Shown piece after piece: positions 1 through 13,929 of a DNA stretch of 64,000 nt. Positions within the stretch are counted from its first letter, which is position 1, and each line of letters begins with the position of its first letter. Under the pieces are notes generated by a model. The model was not told where the DNA came from, ran no database searches, and worked only from the letters and a program-made list of their open reading frames with translations. Made by a program: the position numbers and the translations under genes. This DNA is from Vitellaria paradoxa (taxonomy: Eukaryota > Streptophyta > Magnoliopsida > Ericales > Sapotaceae): the NCBI GenBank assembly GCA_019916065.1, contig CM034236.1:49318690-49382689 (forward strand), given 5' to 3'.

Positions 1-3000
1 CCAAGAACAAAATTCTGGATAATGTTCAAACATCTTTGGGCTCTTGGGGTAATGCAAGGATTAATCAACAGGTATATGGAACTATTACTCGTTGCTCTGA
101 GATGAATGAATTTTCTTTTCTACTATAATAGGTTGTTATAACTCATGTCTTTAGAAAATTAGATGTCCCTAGATGTTGCTCATTTTCACCTTCTATCTTC
201 ACAAATTGTTTTATTTATTTACCTTCTGTTTTTTGTGTGTGTGTGGGTGTGGGTTTTTTTTTTTTTTTTTTGGGGGGGGGGGGGGAAGTGATATCATTTT
301 ATGTATTGCATTTGTTTCATTAATCAAGGCTTCCCTTTTGGCCTCCTTTCCTTTTGTCCTTTTCTAATTGGGTGTGCCTACCCAAGGCATTCCTGGGGGG
401 ACGACAGCAGTCAGCTATCATGGTGGCCTTCTTCCTAAATAGGATTAGTTTGATATTGCCTTAGTGTCAAGTATTCGACTAACCCTCAGATGCTCTTTTA
501 TTTTTATTATCTGACACACGTTAACCGACTGCAATTAACCTTTTCTTTTGGGTGAGGTCTAGTAATTTGAATGGAAACGCTACACTTAGCACTGCCTGTG
601 GTTCATTTTGTGGAGGGTTAGGCTTATAAATGCTTGTTTGATTAGGTTTTGTATGAAATTTGTGAAGTGATAGTCTTAGGTGAGATTGCATTTGTATTTG
701 GCTCCATTTAAGAGATAGATTGCTGGAATTTTAGTAAGCATGCTGGAATTTTCTGGTGAGCAATTGTTTAGAGGCATGGAATCATTTGAAAAATCCAAGT
801 GGGTGGGGAAATGGTTATTACCTCATGGAATACAGGCCTTGGAATTGAACATGAAGACTAAGGTATTTTTGTGTTTGAATTTACAATGTCTAATAACAAA
901 GGATCGAAGATGAAGAAAAAGAGAAAGAGAGAGAACCGAGGATAGCCTATTTCATACTTACCATAAGAAAGAAGAAAGACTTTTAGGAACCCACCTTGAA
1001 TTCTTCACGAATGGCTCTCCAAGTTTGGGTTGTATCACATATCATACTATTTCAAATTCTCAAGATTAGACCTATTAAGTTGCAACTGTAAATTTTTCTA
1101 TTTATAGGTTGCTAGACTACTTCTTTTACTAGCAATGTTAGGAAACCAAAAGAGGAACTTTGACTAGTAAGACCATCCTCGATTTATTGTAGACCCCACA
1201 CATATAAGCACAGTCATTTAGCTTGACCAAGTATCTGACCCATAGAGTACCACCACAACCATATTCTACAAATTTAGAAATTTCCAATTTAAAAGTGACT
1301 AGAAACGTGGTGATATGTGATATGAGAATTAATATAAGTACTCAAATTTATCCCAAACTTGATTACATAAGGTTTGATGTTCATATGAAGATTCTCAATT
1401 TGATTGTTTTCTTCTTCTTGTGCTTTGCACATGCAAGTGCATTAGCTTGACCAAGAATATGACTTGGACTACTATCACAGCACTGAGCTGGAAGATATGG
1501 AACTTTTCAATTTAAAAGTGGCCAGAAATATATGGACCTGAGAATAAATATAAAATACTCAAATTTAAACCTGACAGCTTGATTACATATGATTTGAAGC
1601 ATGTCCATGCGAGAGAATTCCCATTTTGTGCCTTTTTCCATTAGTGTTCCCTGCATCAGCAAATGCAATTAGATTCTGTTCTCTGTATACAATCCAAGCT
1701 GATGTTAAACTGCCTTTCTGTTTCTGTTGCTGCTTCTGCTACTTTTGATGTTATTTGATTTGATCTTCGTATTTTGAGTCTTCAACAGCATGGGAAGACT
1801 AGCTGTTTAATTTTCCTGGCAAGATTGTCCTGATTTCAGGCAATCTGGTTTTTTTTTTTGGGGGGGGGGGAATTCACTCTATGCTGCTTTTCGTGCAATT
1901 TCATTCCACATTGTTAGCATTCAGCAGGGGAACTTAGCATTAGTTGCTTTGCAGCCAAAAAAACTTGTTCCTAAACCTGCCATGAACTTCAACTTCTGGC
2001 TGTGACATTTTTGCGTTGCCTTTTCTTTCTGCTGAAGAGCTTTTATTTGCTTGTTTTAGCAATTGCTGTACTTTAATGGTTGAGCAGTCTTCCCCAAAAG
2101 AAACAATAAAGAAAACCAAATGAAAAGAAAGAAATGCATGCACATTGCTGTCGGAGCAGTGCTGTAACTTTCAATGCACATTTCCATTAATATGATGCAT
2201 ACAAAATAGGGAAAAAAAGCAATAGAATATTAGAGTTAAAATCTGTTTTTATATTTGTATTGTCATTGGCCTCTGAACATACTACCTAATTAATTTACAT
2301 ACATTTCAGGTTATGGCCTTGACGCAAACCCAACTTGATGAGGCTATGAAACGTCCTAGATTTGATACACACGTGACTTCTATTGGAGATCATACTAGCT
2401 CAGTTGCTGAACCCACCATGCCATCATCATCCATCTTGACGAAGGACAAATCATTTTCTTCTGCAGCAAGCCCAATCAACTCCCTGCTTGCTGGGGAGAA
2501 AATTCAATTTGGTAAAGCATACACGTTAAACTGTTTCCCATGGTTGCATTTTTGTCCCATTTCTGATGGAATTTCTCCCTTCCTATTCAGGTGCAGTTAC
2601 TTCCCCTACAGTTCTCCCTCCTAGTAGCTGCAATCTTGCACATGTGATTGGGGCTTCTGATTCCTGTCATTCTGACATCCAATTCTCCCATAATCTCTCA
2701 ACAGTTGAAAATGATTGTTCTTCATTTTTTGAGGACAAGCACCAAACTGAACCTTGTGTTCATTTCGAAGATAGTGAGGCTGAAGCTGAAGCAGCTGCTT
2801 CAGCTGTTGCTGTTGCTGCTATAAGTAGTGATGAGATCGTTGGAAATGGCCTGGGTACTTGCTCTGTTTCTGTTTCAGATACCAAAGGCTTTGGAGCTGC
2901 AGATAGCAATGGGATTACTAGAGGTAATATTTTTGTTTTTATCCTTCTTTTTCTTTTTTACTGTAAACTGTTTTTTCTTCCTTTTTATGTTAACATTTTG

Positions 3001-4576
3001 TACTGCACCGGAGGGCTTATTTAATCTTTTGTAGGCATGGCTGGTGATCAGCAATTGGCAAGTAATTCAAGAGCTGAAGAGTCTCTCAGTGTAGCTCTTC
3101 CAGCAGATCTCTCTGTTGAGACACCACCAATATCCCTATGGCCGCCTCTGCCGAGTCCGCAGAATTCTTCAAGTCAGATGCTCTCTAATTACCCTGGAGG
3201 CCCACCATCCCACTTTCCATTCTATGAGATGAACCCGATGCTGGGTAGTCCTATCTTCACTTTCGGTCCACGTGACGAATCTGCTGGGACCCAGTCAGAG
3301 TCCCAGAAAAGTACTGCATCTGGTTCAGGACCCCTTGGTACCTGGCAACAATGCCGTTCTGGTGTGGACTCGTTCTATGGTCCTCCGACAGGATTCACTG
3401 GTCCTTACATTGGTCCACCTGGAGGTATTCCTGGAGTACAAGGCCCTCCACACATGGTGGTCTATAACCATTTTCCAGTGGGACAGTTCAGCCAGGTTGG
3501 TTTGAGTATCATGGGTACCACCTATATCGCCTCTGAAAAGCAACCAGATTGGAGGCACAATCCCACATCCTCTGCAATGGGTATTGGTGAGGGGAATGTG
3601 AATAACATAAACATGGTTTCCACGCAGCCAAATCCTTCCCACATGGTTGCTCCCATCCAGCATCTTGCCCCTGGATCACAGCTTCTGCCCGTGGCATCTC
3701 CATTGACCATGTTCGATGTGTCTCCATTCCAGGTAAGGATTCGTGTAACAGATGATGATTTCTTATAACTTCAGTTTTGTAGATAATGTCATTTCTGCAA
3801 TATCAGTTATCAGCTTATAAAAGGAGGCAAAAAATTGCCCAAAAAATAAAAGCTTGAGTTACATTTGTCTTATTACTAACTGCTCTCAGTTCCTGCTTAG
3901 CTAACAGTTATATCTAACTTCTGCACAGTCTTCCCCTGACATGTCAATCCAAGGAAGATGGTCCCATATTCCTGCAACACCCCTTCACTCTGTTCCTCTG
4001 TCAATGCCATTGCAGCAACAGGAAGCGGGTGTACTGCCATCCCAGTTTAGCCATGGGCACCCTGTTGATCAATCATTGACTACCAACAGATTCACCGAAA
4101 CTCAAACTTCAAGACCATCTGACAGCAGCAGAAGTTTCCCCATGGCAACAGATGTGACTGCCAGCCAATTTCCTGGTGAACTAGGGTTAGTGGATTCATC
4201 AAACTTAGTTGGTGCAGGGGCATCGACACAAAGTGCTGTCAAGAAGATCTCCTCTGGAGGAACTATTACAGATGGTGGAAAGACTGAGGCTGCTCGTACT
4301 AGCAGTAACAACAGTAATGGCCAGAGCTTTAATGCTGTCAGAACTCATTCTTCTCAGCAGAAGAATTTATCTGCCCAGCAGTATAGTCATTCTGTGGGCT
4401 ATAATTATCAGAGAGGTGGGTTATCTCAGAAGAATAGTTCAGGGGGTGACTGGTCCCACCGCAGAATGGGTTTCCATGGACGTAATCAGTCTCTCGGTGC
4501 AGAAAAGAGTTATTCAAAAATGAAGCAAATTTATGTGGCTAAACAGACCACAAGTAGGACTTCTACCGCTGGTTGA
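1..4576 (+). CDS. 3' end of a large BAT2/PRRC2-like protein gene (copy A), five exons, partial at 5' end
   Basis: Exons read as 1-71, 2310-2511, 2591-2923, 3035-3732 and 3929-4576 (TGA). Every boundary is GT-AG and phases match: 0, 1, 1, 0. The first 71 bases give a phase-0 exon ending in NARINQQ before GTATATGG. The encoded tail is low complexity, rich in Ser, Pro, Gly and Gln, with an Ala/Glu tract (EAEAEAAASAVAVAAISSDE) and a basic end containing WSHRRMGFHGRNQSLG and KMKQIYVAKQ. No catalytic motif is seen. I place it in the same family as copies B and C because such tails follow that N-terminal type in plants; this is from memory of the family, not an alignment. BAT2/PRRC2 proteins are large and disordered and are linked to RNA and chromatin regulation; the exact role here is unknown. 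The open frame and clean splice sites suggest the gene may be functional, but its 5' part lies outside the window. Confidence 0.82.
72..2309 (+). other. large intron of copy A
   Basis: Donor at 72-73 (CAACAG|GTATATGG) and acceptor before 2310 (ACATTTCAG|GTTATGG). It contains a poly-T run followed by poly-G near 255-287 and another near 1851-1870, both places where assemblies often miscount. No gene is seen inside; short frames here are not supported. Confidence 0.75.
1218..1660 (+). repeat. imperfect tandem duplication inside the copy A intron
   Basis: Two adjacent units of about 220 bases each begin TAGCTTGACCAAG (1218 and 1443). They share in order a phrase like TTTCAATTTAAAAGTG, a 'gaaacgtgg/gaaatatatgg' block, 'ACTCAAATTTA' and 'TTGATTACATA'. 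They are clearly diverged, so the duplication is old. No coding meaning is seen. Confidence 0.55.
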
Positions 4577-7480
4577 GCAAAGAAAGTGTGACTTCTCTGA
4601 TGACAGAAAAGGATATCGATTAAAGCATTTCATCGAAATTTGATACTTTGGTTAGTTTTGGCAACATCTTTTGCACTTGTAGGGTGTATTGTCTAGAATT
4701 GATTTTTGTTGACCAATATTTATAGGTAGCTATGCTATGCTAGTTTCATAACCAAAAGGTGGACTGATCAGTTATAGCAGTTTTGAATGGCTTGAAGTGT
4801 TTAGTTAAAAAGGGATTGGTGCAGCATGATATGGGGTGGTTGCTAGTTGGTGAAATCTAAAAGGCGTGTGTTGATGGCTCGTTGATAGCTTTTCTTTTTG
4901 TGTTTCTTTTGCTTGGCAGCGAATTGTTATTGTCATTTTTATCACTGCCATATGTATTTGAAACTATAATGAACCAGTAGATAATTTTTAATGTCAGCAA
5001 TGACAAATTGGTTTGGGGGAGGGAGTGGGGGAGATGTTGGTCTTCTCCTAGTTGTTTTGTCTCATAATGTGTGTATTTTAGGCTTTTTCCTGATTTTGTG
5101 TCAAGAGCTGTAGTGCTGTTGAATGTCATTGAATATACCTTGATTCAACAAACCCTCACAGGCAGACCAATTCCCCTGGAATTTTCTTGAGCTCCAAACA
5201 AGCCCTGAGTTTTTGCTATCAAGTTTTTTGGTCTGTGATTGTGGTGATTTGTCCAATATATTAGGATCCTTCTGAATCATTGTTGGTTGTGAAAAATGAT
5301 TGAGTTTTTGTTGGTCTCCTCATGGTGGTGAACTGTGCAATATCAGGATTTTATTTTATTTTTTATTTTTTACTTTTGAGAACACAGCAACAAACATGTA
5401 TACCATTGAAATACAATTCAAAATCACTAATTAAGTGAACTATAAAAGAGTAGCACACAGAAATATCGGTGTGCAACCATCCGTTAATTTTTTGAACCCC
5501 TAGACCCATTTTAAGAGAATAGGTTTGTGGTTCGGGTTAATGTGTTGCCCATCAACTTTTTTTTTTTTTGGGTTATTTAAATTTTATTTTCTTAATACTA
5601 AAATATGTATAAATATTTTTTATCATTCAATTTTAAAATATTTTTAATGTTTTGTTTTTTAAATTTTATATTTTAACGGGTCGAATGGGTCACCCGTTTA
5701 GAAAACATCCAAACACCAGCTCCATGGCATCCCTAACCCGATTTATTAACCCATTAACGAGTCGGGCTGGGTCAAACGGATTCGGATAGGCTTCCACACC
5801 CTTGCACAGAGAAATAGAAGCAGCAGACTACGATGGACCTTCAGTCGAGTATAATGATGAAGCACCAAAGCATGAATATAATTTGGCCACAATGAAATCC
5901 CTTCTCGTTTGATCTTCCTCTTTGTCAGAGGACCTTAGCTCAATAATTATAAGTATAAATTCTTTTATATCTTTAAAATCCGTTTGGATAGAGCAAAATA
6001 GGAATAAAAGAAGAGAAAATAAGAGATTTTAAAAACTATTGCTTATTTATGAGTTTTCTTTTTTTTTGTAAAGAAAATAAAAGAAATGAAAATAAATGGA
6101 AAGAAAAGTGAGAGTTAAAACTTAATTTTATCCTTTCAAAAGTAGGCAGAAATATAGGAGAATTGTTATGCTTACTTCCTTCCATTTCACCTTTGATTAC
6201 ACCTTAACCAAAACGATTTATTTATCTATAAATAAAGAATAAAAAAATAAAATTATAAACATATTTTAAGACTAAATTAATTAACTATTCTCCAACTTCT
6301 CAAAGAATGTAATAGTAAAATAATATATACTTTTTTTTTTCTTTCTATTTCTTCTCAACTCACAAATAAAGAGAAAAAAATTTATCATTCTTTATTTTAT
6401 AAACTTACAAATACATAAAAAGAAAATATTATCATCTCTTTTATTTTCTCTTCTCTTCTAACTAATGACTTTTTTTATTTTTTTATTTTTCTCTTCTCTC
6501 TTAACCAATGGGAGGTTAAAAATTTGAAAGTAATTATGACAATAATCGTAAACATTTTCATTGTAGTTATAAAAATTTTTAAATAATAAGCTTATTGAAG
6601 TAATTGGGACATATAACATATTAGCAAAACAATGTGGGGACGGTTAAGAAAAAGTATATGAGAGAAATATAAAAAATAGTTACACATAAATATATTCTTT
6701 TCCAATGGGGTTAACTGTCCATACAAGCTATACTTTGGGTTTACCTATGCCACTTCCCCAAAATTATTATATATTTGACCACTTAAAAGAGAAATATTAA
6801 TTCATTAAAATTTGAAGTATATCTAATATGATTAAAAGTGGTGAAATTTTATATCAATAATATTTATTTTGTTTAACCCACATCAATTGAGTTACTCTAA
6901 CTAATTAGAGTTTTTATAGTAGGTGAAAGGTTTGAAATCTCCATGGTATAAAGGGTGACTAATTGGTAGGCCCTTTATTGGTTAAAAGAACTGTATTTAA
7001 TCTTTTAGATATAGATTTAAATTCTTCTCGAAGTACGAATCATGACTTATTGATATTTTAGTTATTATATTAATCATTTAAATATGAATCTGCATTCCCG
7101 TCGAAGCGTGACTCGTAACTTATCAATGCTTTAGTTGTTACGCTAGTCCATGTGACTAAATTCAAAAGGGGATTTACTAGAATATTTGAACTAAGCCTCA
7201 TGGTTGGCCACAATTGGAGTTTACACCTGATAGAGTCAAACAAGGGCACATGTGAATGGATATTTGGTTAATAGTGCAGGAAAATGAAAAGGTGGTGGTA
7301 AAGGGGGGGGGGTATACAATTAGACCAAAAAAGAGGGGAACAAACCGAAAAACAGCATGACAGGTCCTGGTTTTCCTCTTGGGCTCTCTCTCCCCCTCTC
7401 TCTCTCCAAACACCTCTCTATTCTCTCTCCTCTCCTCCGGCTGAGAGTAGTAGGGCTTCTCTGATGTCCTCGTATGCACC
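4577..7480. other. 3' UTR of copy A, then AT-rich intergenic DNA
   Basis: The 3' UTR of copy A probably runs to about 5150. The rest is AT-rich, with T- and A-runs and one candidate hAT-like MITE (5466-5809). From about 7370 a CT-rich leader-like stretch begins that belongs to copy B. No gene is seen. Confidence 0.6.
5466..5809. mobile_element. candidate hAT-like MITE
   Basis: The ends are weakly inverted (GGTGTGCAA at the left; the right end read in reverse gives CTGTGCAAG). The flanks share AGAAATA (5459-5465 and 5810-5816), possibly part of an 8-bp duplication. The inside carries the phrase 'acccgatttattaaccc...gagtcgggctgggtc' that is common in plant hAT-derived MITEs. The ends are degraded, so this is tentative. 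Confidence 0.35.
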
Positions 7481-10107
7481 TCTTTACATTTTCACTTGAT
7501 CCTCTATTCTCCATCTACCTCAAACTCACCTCGAGGCTGAAATCAGGCCAAAGCGTAACCTTTGATCTCTATGTTTTTTGGATTAGTTAGTTGGATTAAT
7601 GACACTTTGCGAGTGATTGTAGTCTTTTTATTTGTTTTGTGATTGGGTTTGGATTGGTTCTCCTTAGGTTTTTTAATTGTTTGATCATTTTCCTTGAGAT
7701 CTGCTGTAGGATTGTCCGAACTACGGACTTGTGGCTGATAGAAACAATTAGGGTTAACGGTTTGTTGCGCTGGCGCGGCTTTGAATCTTCCATATCGGTA
7801 GGGATTCGATTGGGACTCGTTGATGGCCAATCTCGGTGGTGTCGGGGCAAAGTTTGTGTCTGTGAATCTGAATAAGTCATACGGATCGGTTTCCCATCAC
7901 CATCCACCGTATGGTACTAGCTCTCATGGACAGCTGGCTACGAGCCGGGTCCGACCTGGTAGTCATGGCACTGGAGGAGGAGGAGGAAGAGCTGGAATGG
8001 TGGTTCTATCACGCCCTCGAAGTTCGCAGAAAGTTGGCCCGAAGCTATTTGTTCCACCCCCCTTGAATTTGCCATCCTTGAGGAAAGAACACGAGAGATT
8101 TGATTTGTCTGGATCAGGTGGTGGGTCAGCTGGGGGTGGCGGTTCTAGTAGTGGGTCAAGGCCAAATTTATCCGGTTTGGGTTGGACGAAGCCAGGGACT
8201 GTAGCTTTGCAAGAAAAGGATGGGAATGCTCCTGTAGTTGGAAGGACAAGTGGTAATAGCCAGGCAGTTGATAGCATTGATAAAAGGTCCCATGCTGTTG
8301 ATGCTGGGACCAAGGAAAGTGCAGCATATATGCCACCTTCAGCTCAGTTGGGTGCGGTTGGACATCCAGTTTATGTATTAACTCCATTAGCAGAGAAAAC
8401 CACTGTTTTGAAGGGTGAGGATTTTCCTTCTTTGCAGGCTGCTTTACCCAGCAATGTGTCTGGGCCAGTTCAAAAACAGAAGGATAGTTCATATCAAAAA
8501 CAAAAGCAAGCATTGAATGAGGAATCGTTGAATGAGCAGATAGACAGTTCCCCTTCGAGTTCCCTAGTTCGGATGCGCCCTGAGGGACAATCTGCCCATA
8601 ATACTTTCAGAAATGTCTCAAATGTAAATGATGGTGAAATTCATGGATTGGGCACTTCGCAAATGGCTGAGAAATATCAAAAAAAGCAGGAGTACTTCCC
8701 CAGCCCACTTCCATTATTTTGGTTGAATCCAAGATCAGATTGGGCAGATGATGAGCGTGATACAGGACATGGTTTTGCAGACCGGGGCAGGGATAATGGG
8801 TATTCAAAAAGTGAAACTTATTGGGATAGAGAGTTTGACGCGCCCAGGAGCAGTGTATTACCACACAAACCATCTCATAATCAATTTAAAAGGTGGGGTA
8901 AACGGGAGGATGAAACCAGGAGGGTTACTTCAAGTGAAATCCCTAAAGTGGACCTTTGCAGGGATGTCAGACCACCTAGTAGGGAAGGTAAAATGTGGAA
9001 GACCTCTACTCTTCCCAAAGATGGATTTAATGCGCAAAGCCTAGTAAATGATAGACATGGTAATGCCACTACTCCAATGGGTCTCCATAGAGCAACGGGG
9101 AAGGATATTAAGTACACCCCTTCACATTTTGGAGACAATTCTCAAGAAGTTGCAACGGGAAACCAGGTCTCTTCATTTGGAAGGAGGGATGTGGGGGATG
9201 GACAAGATGGAAGATATCAGAGAAACCAAATAGTGGAAGCATCTATCAGCCGAGTGACTGAACGGAATACATGGGACAGAAATGGTAGTGAACAGTCCAA
9301 CAAATACAAGGGTGATGCTCTCCAGAATAGCTCAGCATCAAAATTTTCATTTTCATTGGGTGTTAAAGGCCTTCCTATGAATGATTTAATACTAAACTTT
9401 GGTAGGGAAAAACATTCATTTTCAAAGGGTGAAAGACCTTATGTAGAGATCAATTTATGAAAGAATTTGGCACCACAAGCCTTGATGACCATGATCCCTT
9501 TTCTGTTGGTCTTGTTGGGGTAATTAAGAGGAAAAACGATGTTGTTAAACAGACTGATTTCCACGACCCAGTTAGGGAATCTTTCGAGGCTGAACTTGAG
9601 AGAGTTCAGAAAATGCAAGAGCTGGAGCGGCAGCGGATTATTGAAGAACAAGAAAGAGCTTTGGGGCAAGCTCGGAAGGAAGAAGAGTAGAGGGAGCGAT
9701 TGATTCGGGAAGAGGAAGAACGACAGAGAAGACTTGAAAATGAAGCCCGAGAAGCTGCTTGGAGGGCAGAACAGGAGCGACCGGAAGCCATTCAACGAGC
9801 TGAAGAGCAGAAGATAGCAAGAGAAGAGGAGAAACAACGGATTGTTATGGAGGAAGAGAGGAGGAAATAGGCAGCAAAGCAAAAGCTTTCAGAATTGGAG
9901 GCTAGGATTGCAAAGAGGCAGGCTGAGGCTGCAAAGGGTGATAGTTGTGCTGCTGTTGCTGATGAGAACGGGTCAGCCTTGGCAATTGAAAAAGATGGCT
10001 CCAGAATGGCATATCTTGACAACTGGGAAAATAGCGAGAAAATGGTGGAGCGGATAACTACTTCAGGATCTTCTGATTCATCTGGTCTGAGCAGATCGTT
10101 TGAGTTG
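7480..10107 (+). pseudogene. copy B: truncated, broken 5' half of a BAT2/PRRC2-like gene
   Basis: The ATG is at 7823; a TTG codon just upstream extends the frame but is not the start. Translation begins MANLGGVGAKFVSVNLNKSY and tracks copy C for about 760 codons: the PPPLNLPSLRKEHERFD block, a FPSLQAALP block, RSDWADDERDTG and the start of a charged coiled coil. Similarity to copy C also covers the leader from about 7480. The gene is dead as written. A one-base deletion near 9445 (GAGATC where copy C has GATGATC) shifts the frame. TAG at 9688-9690 replaces a GAG, and TAG at 9868-9870 replaces a CAG. After GLSRSFEL (about 10107) similarity stops abruptly in AT-rich DNA, so the rest of the gene is missing. 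It lies only about 2.9 kb after the end of copy A, as expected for a partial tandem duplicate. Confidence 0.9.
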
Positions 10108-11273
10108 TATTTATATTTTCTGTTTTTGTTTTCTATTTTCTATTTTATGTGTTTTGTGTTTTTAAAATTTAAAAAAAAAATAGAAAAATGAATTTAGTTT
10201 GACATTTTTTATTTTTCATGTTTTTAGATTTTTCTTTATTTTGGATTAAAAACGCTAAAGATGACTTTTTGTTAGTTTGTATTTCATGTGTAAACTTATT
10301 TTCTATTTTCTAAAATAAATTTTAATTGAAAACACAAATGACCAATTACATTTTGAGTTGTTTTTCTTATTTTTAAAAGTATAAAATAAAAAATAATTTT
10401 AAAATAAAAATACCAAATGACACCTTAAATTTTTAATCAAATTTAAAGCAGTTTATAATTGAACGAAGCTCATATAAATCTCGAATAAGTTGGTTTTAGG
10501 CGTTTCTTTCGAGTCAACATTATCCTGCCATAAGGTTATAAGTTGGTTTCTTTATGATCGAAGTGGATGCTTATTCATGTAATATTGTAATGCATGTCTA
10601 CATTGCTAAAGGTAATCAATCATTTGCTTTTCTGGTTCAAATTTCAGAGGTGATTACTGCCTTCCCCAAACATATATGCCACTGTTAGTTTGATCAAATT
10701 TTCAGCAAAATCCATACAGTACAGTACAGTCCTGCTTTATTCATTTTCCTTTTAGCTTTGAAAGTGAAAGAAAACTTCTAGGGGCCAAAAACCATCCCAT
10801 GCAACTCTGATAATTAAATAATATCAAATCTTTCAAATTCATAAATACAAAAATACAATCTTATAATTTCTAATATGATAATGAAATATCTAACGTGTAT
10901 GCATGCGGGCCTTGAATTTCTTTTCGGTAGCTGAAAAGGAAAACGCATGCCATGGAAATCGATCAAAATTAATAAAGCGACTCAATTTATCACTTTTAGC
11001 TTCACGACTTTGGTGATCTGTAGGTCAGCATGTTGTTTATTTATATGTATGGTTATCTCCGTGTTAAATAAAAGGCGCCCAGCTGCTACGTGACTTTATG
11101 AAAAAAAAAACGGTGGAAGATAGAAAAGAGAAATGAAAATCACCACCCTTCAAACAACTCTCTGATCCACGGAAGAAAAACCAGTAGGTATACAAGTGAC
11201 TTCAAATTAATGAGCTAAATTTAAGTATTTTTTTACGATTCATTTAAAATTCAAATCAAACTTTAGTCGCTAA
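10108..11273. other. AT-rich intergenic DNA after copy B
   Basis: Begins exactly where similarity between copies B and C ends. It is AT-rich with phrases such as 'ccaaatgacacctta' near 10424 that look like the end of a degenerate MITE. I see no gene. Confidence 0.5.
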
Positions 11274-12167
11274 GTCCCATTTGACAATCATTTCGTTTTC
11301 AATTTTTGTATTTATTTTTTTTGAAAACTAGACATAAAAACTCGATTGGCAATTTTGTTTTCAGTTTTCAAAACAACGAAAACTGTTTTTAAAATTTTCA
11401 AAAATTATGAAAATATAGAAAAAGTATTTTCTCAAATTTTAATTTTTAGTTTTATTTTCTCAAACAACTACTATCAGTTACAATCATCAATCATTATCGT
11501 CTGTTGGTCGCTACTAATATCTAACCACCGTCGTCATTACCACCCACTCATCTCCGGTCACTGTAAAATATATTATTATTTACTGCAAAACTATTTAATT
11601 AATATATAAACTATATTAATATATTAAATTCATAATATATTATTTTTATTTATATAAAAATATATTAAATATAATATAATTAATAATTAATTTTATCAAT
11701 AATTAATTTAATATATTAATTATATATTAAATATATTAATTAACTGAATTACATTAATTATAATTCAATTTAATTAGTCAAATTAATATAAAATATTTTA
11801 TTAAATTATTTTTAATAATTACTATAATTAATTATATTAGATATATTTTGAATTAAATTATTTTTAATAAAAATATAATTAAAATAAGTACATTTAATTA
11901 ATTTAAATTAATTAAATTTAATCCAATAATTAATTTAAATAATATAATTAATTAGTTAAATAAAATTAATTTAAGTTAATTAAAATAATTAATTTAATTA
12001 ACATGAAATATATTTTATTAAATTATTTTTAAAAAAATAAGTATAATAAATTATGTTTAATATATATTTTTTTATTGGATTAAATTATTTTTTATCACTC
12101 CAAACATACCCTGAACATAAAAACTAAACTTAAAAATTAAAAATTGACAGTTTTACCAAACGGGTCC
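11274..12167. mobile_element. non-autonomous PIF/Harbinger-like element, AT-rich interior
   Basis: TAA lies on both sides (11271-11273 and 12168-12170). The ends are GTCCCATTTG at the left and CAAACGGGTCC at the right. The interior is almost only A and T built from AATTAATTAA-type phrases. There is no transposase. Similar ends and interior occur at 23172-24213 and from 41743. Confidence 0.6.
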
Positions 12168-13929
12168 TAAGAAATTGACTTAAAAAAAGTAATACAAATA
12201 TTTTTTTTATAATATTTTGGGACAAAATGGTATTATTTTAATTTAATTTAATAAAATAATATTATTTTAATTTAATCAAGTTATTCACTTTGAGTTATAT
12301 TACTTAATTTAGACCAAAAAGATGGTCAAATTATTCGCAAGCAAAATTGAAGTCTAATTTGTTTTTAAAAGACTCACACTCATGCAAAAATTTGAACTTG
12401 AATTTAAACTCAAGCCAAACACATGCCTTATATTTTTTTATTAAAATGTGTTCAGTTAAACTAAAACTTAATTACCACAATATTCTTCTTCATATGTAGT
12501 TCCTTTCTCTCTCTCTTTCTTTCCGATTCCATTTTAGTTTCACAAACTAAAAAATCAATGAGCATCTAGATGCAACATAATTGACATTTTGAATTTCCAA
12601 TAAAAAAAACGATTAAAAAGCATGAACTCATCATTTTAACTCAATATATTTTCTCACCTCACATGAATATAAAATGTAGTCTATGGACAGAATCATTAGT
12701 TTTTCTTAACCTAATTGAGTCAACTACACATGCAAAATTAATTAATCTGACACGGGCATTCAAGCTTCTAATCATATCATATGTTGCTTTAAAACCAAGA
12801 AAAATGTGAAACACCATCATTTTATATGTCTTTACATTCCAATTTTAATTAAAAAAAAAAAGAAAATATCCCCTCAAACTTCTCTTTAAGAATTACCTTA
12901 ACTAGAGGACGTGGAATTTTTCAAACATGAAATAGTGCTAAGTAATAGATCAAAATTTAAAGTTCTTTTTTAGTAATGTAAATTGGTGGGGACCAAGTCT
13001 TCCTCGCCCCTTAACTCGATCGTAGGTCGATCCGTTTCGACTAATCTGCCTTCCCTTCGAGTATGGTCGGGTTGGGCAGGATAAAAAAAATTCAGTCTTA
13101 ACCCGCTGCAATTTATGTTTTTTAATATATATTTTTTTTTTACATTTTAACGGATAGAACGACAAGTCACACGCGGTACGGCACGGGGTAGGTCGCATAT
13201 TAGAGTAAGGTGACTCAAACTCTAATCTGGGTTGCTTAAGTTGGGCCGAGTTGCAAGTCACCCCCCTCTTGTTTACACCACTATTCTTTTTTATAATTTA
13301 CCTTTATGATAAAATTACTGAACTGCTTTTTTGGAATATCCGGAAATAAAACGTAACAATAGGAGAAAAAATACTAGCTAGCAAGCAATTAAGGGGGAGT
13401 GGGAGGGGGTGTTATAGGCTAATGCTATTTGCTGGTCACTAGGAATTAAAATTGGTTCTCGTTAACAATGAATGCAATTAAAAGGGAATGCAATTCTTAA
13501 TTGATGTGGCATAATTTTAGTTATGAATATCAAAACTTACTGCTAAAAATGATAATAGGGTGCATAAAACAAAAAAAATCCGATTCGAGGAACTTACTCT
13601 AATGAGATGGGAGTAAGGAAAAAAAAAAAATTAAAACCCTAGGTAAGAACTAAGTTAGGATAAAATTTTCTAACCCATCTCAATTAGATTTAGAATTACA
13701 AAAATTATTATACAAATCTCATTTAATATGTTAAGTTGGAAGGTTAGTATTAGAATATTTGCTTTCAATATTTTGTGAATTCATAAATAAATATTTCTCT
13801 TTTTCTTTTTAATTAATAGTTAGTAGTTTGTATATAGTTTATTTGTTATCTTATTTCTGTAAATAAAATTATAAAATATTATTAATGTTAATAGAATGGA
13901 ATCATGCATGCCTCGTTAATTACTAATTA
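12168..13929. other. AT-rich intergenic DNA with one GC-richer patch
   Basis: Mostly AT-rich. The patch at about 13000-13270 (phrases 'gggttgggcagg', 'taacccgc', 'gttgggccgagttgcaagtca') resembles a decayed hAT-type MITE; I could not fix its ends. The short - strand frame there is not a believable gene. Confidence 0.4.

Noticed and set aside
173..367. Frame over poly-T and poly-G near the start
   Set aside because: Poly-Phe and poly-Gly from homopolymers inside an intron.
7963..8513. Long - strand frames opposite copy B, and similar ones opposite copy C
   Set aside because: Shadows of the + strand gene; they are Pro- and Ser-rich mirror readings without independent support.
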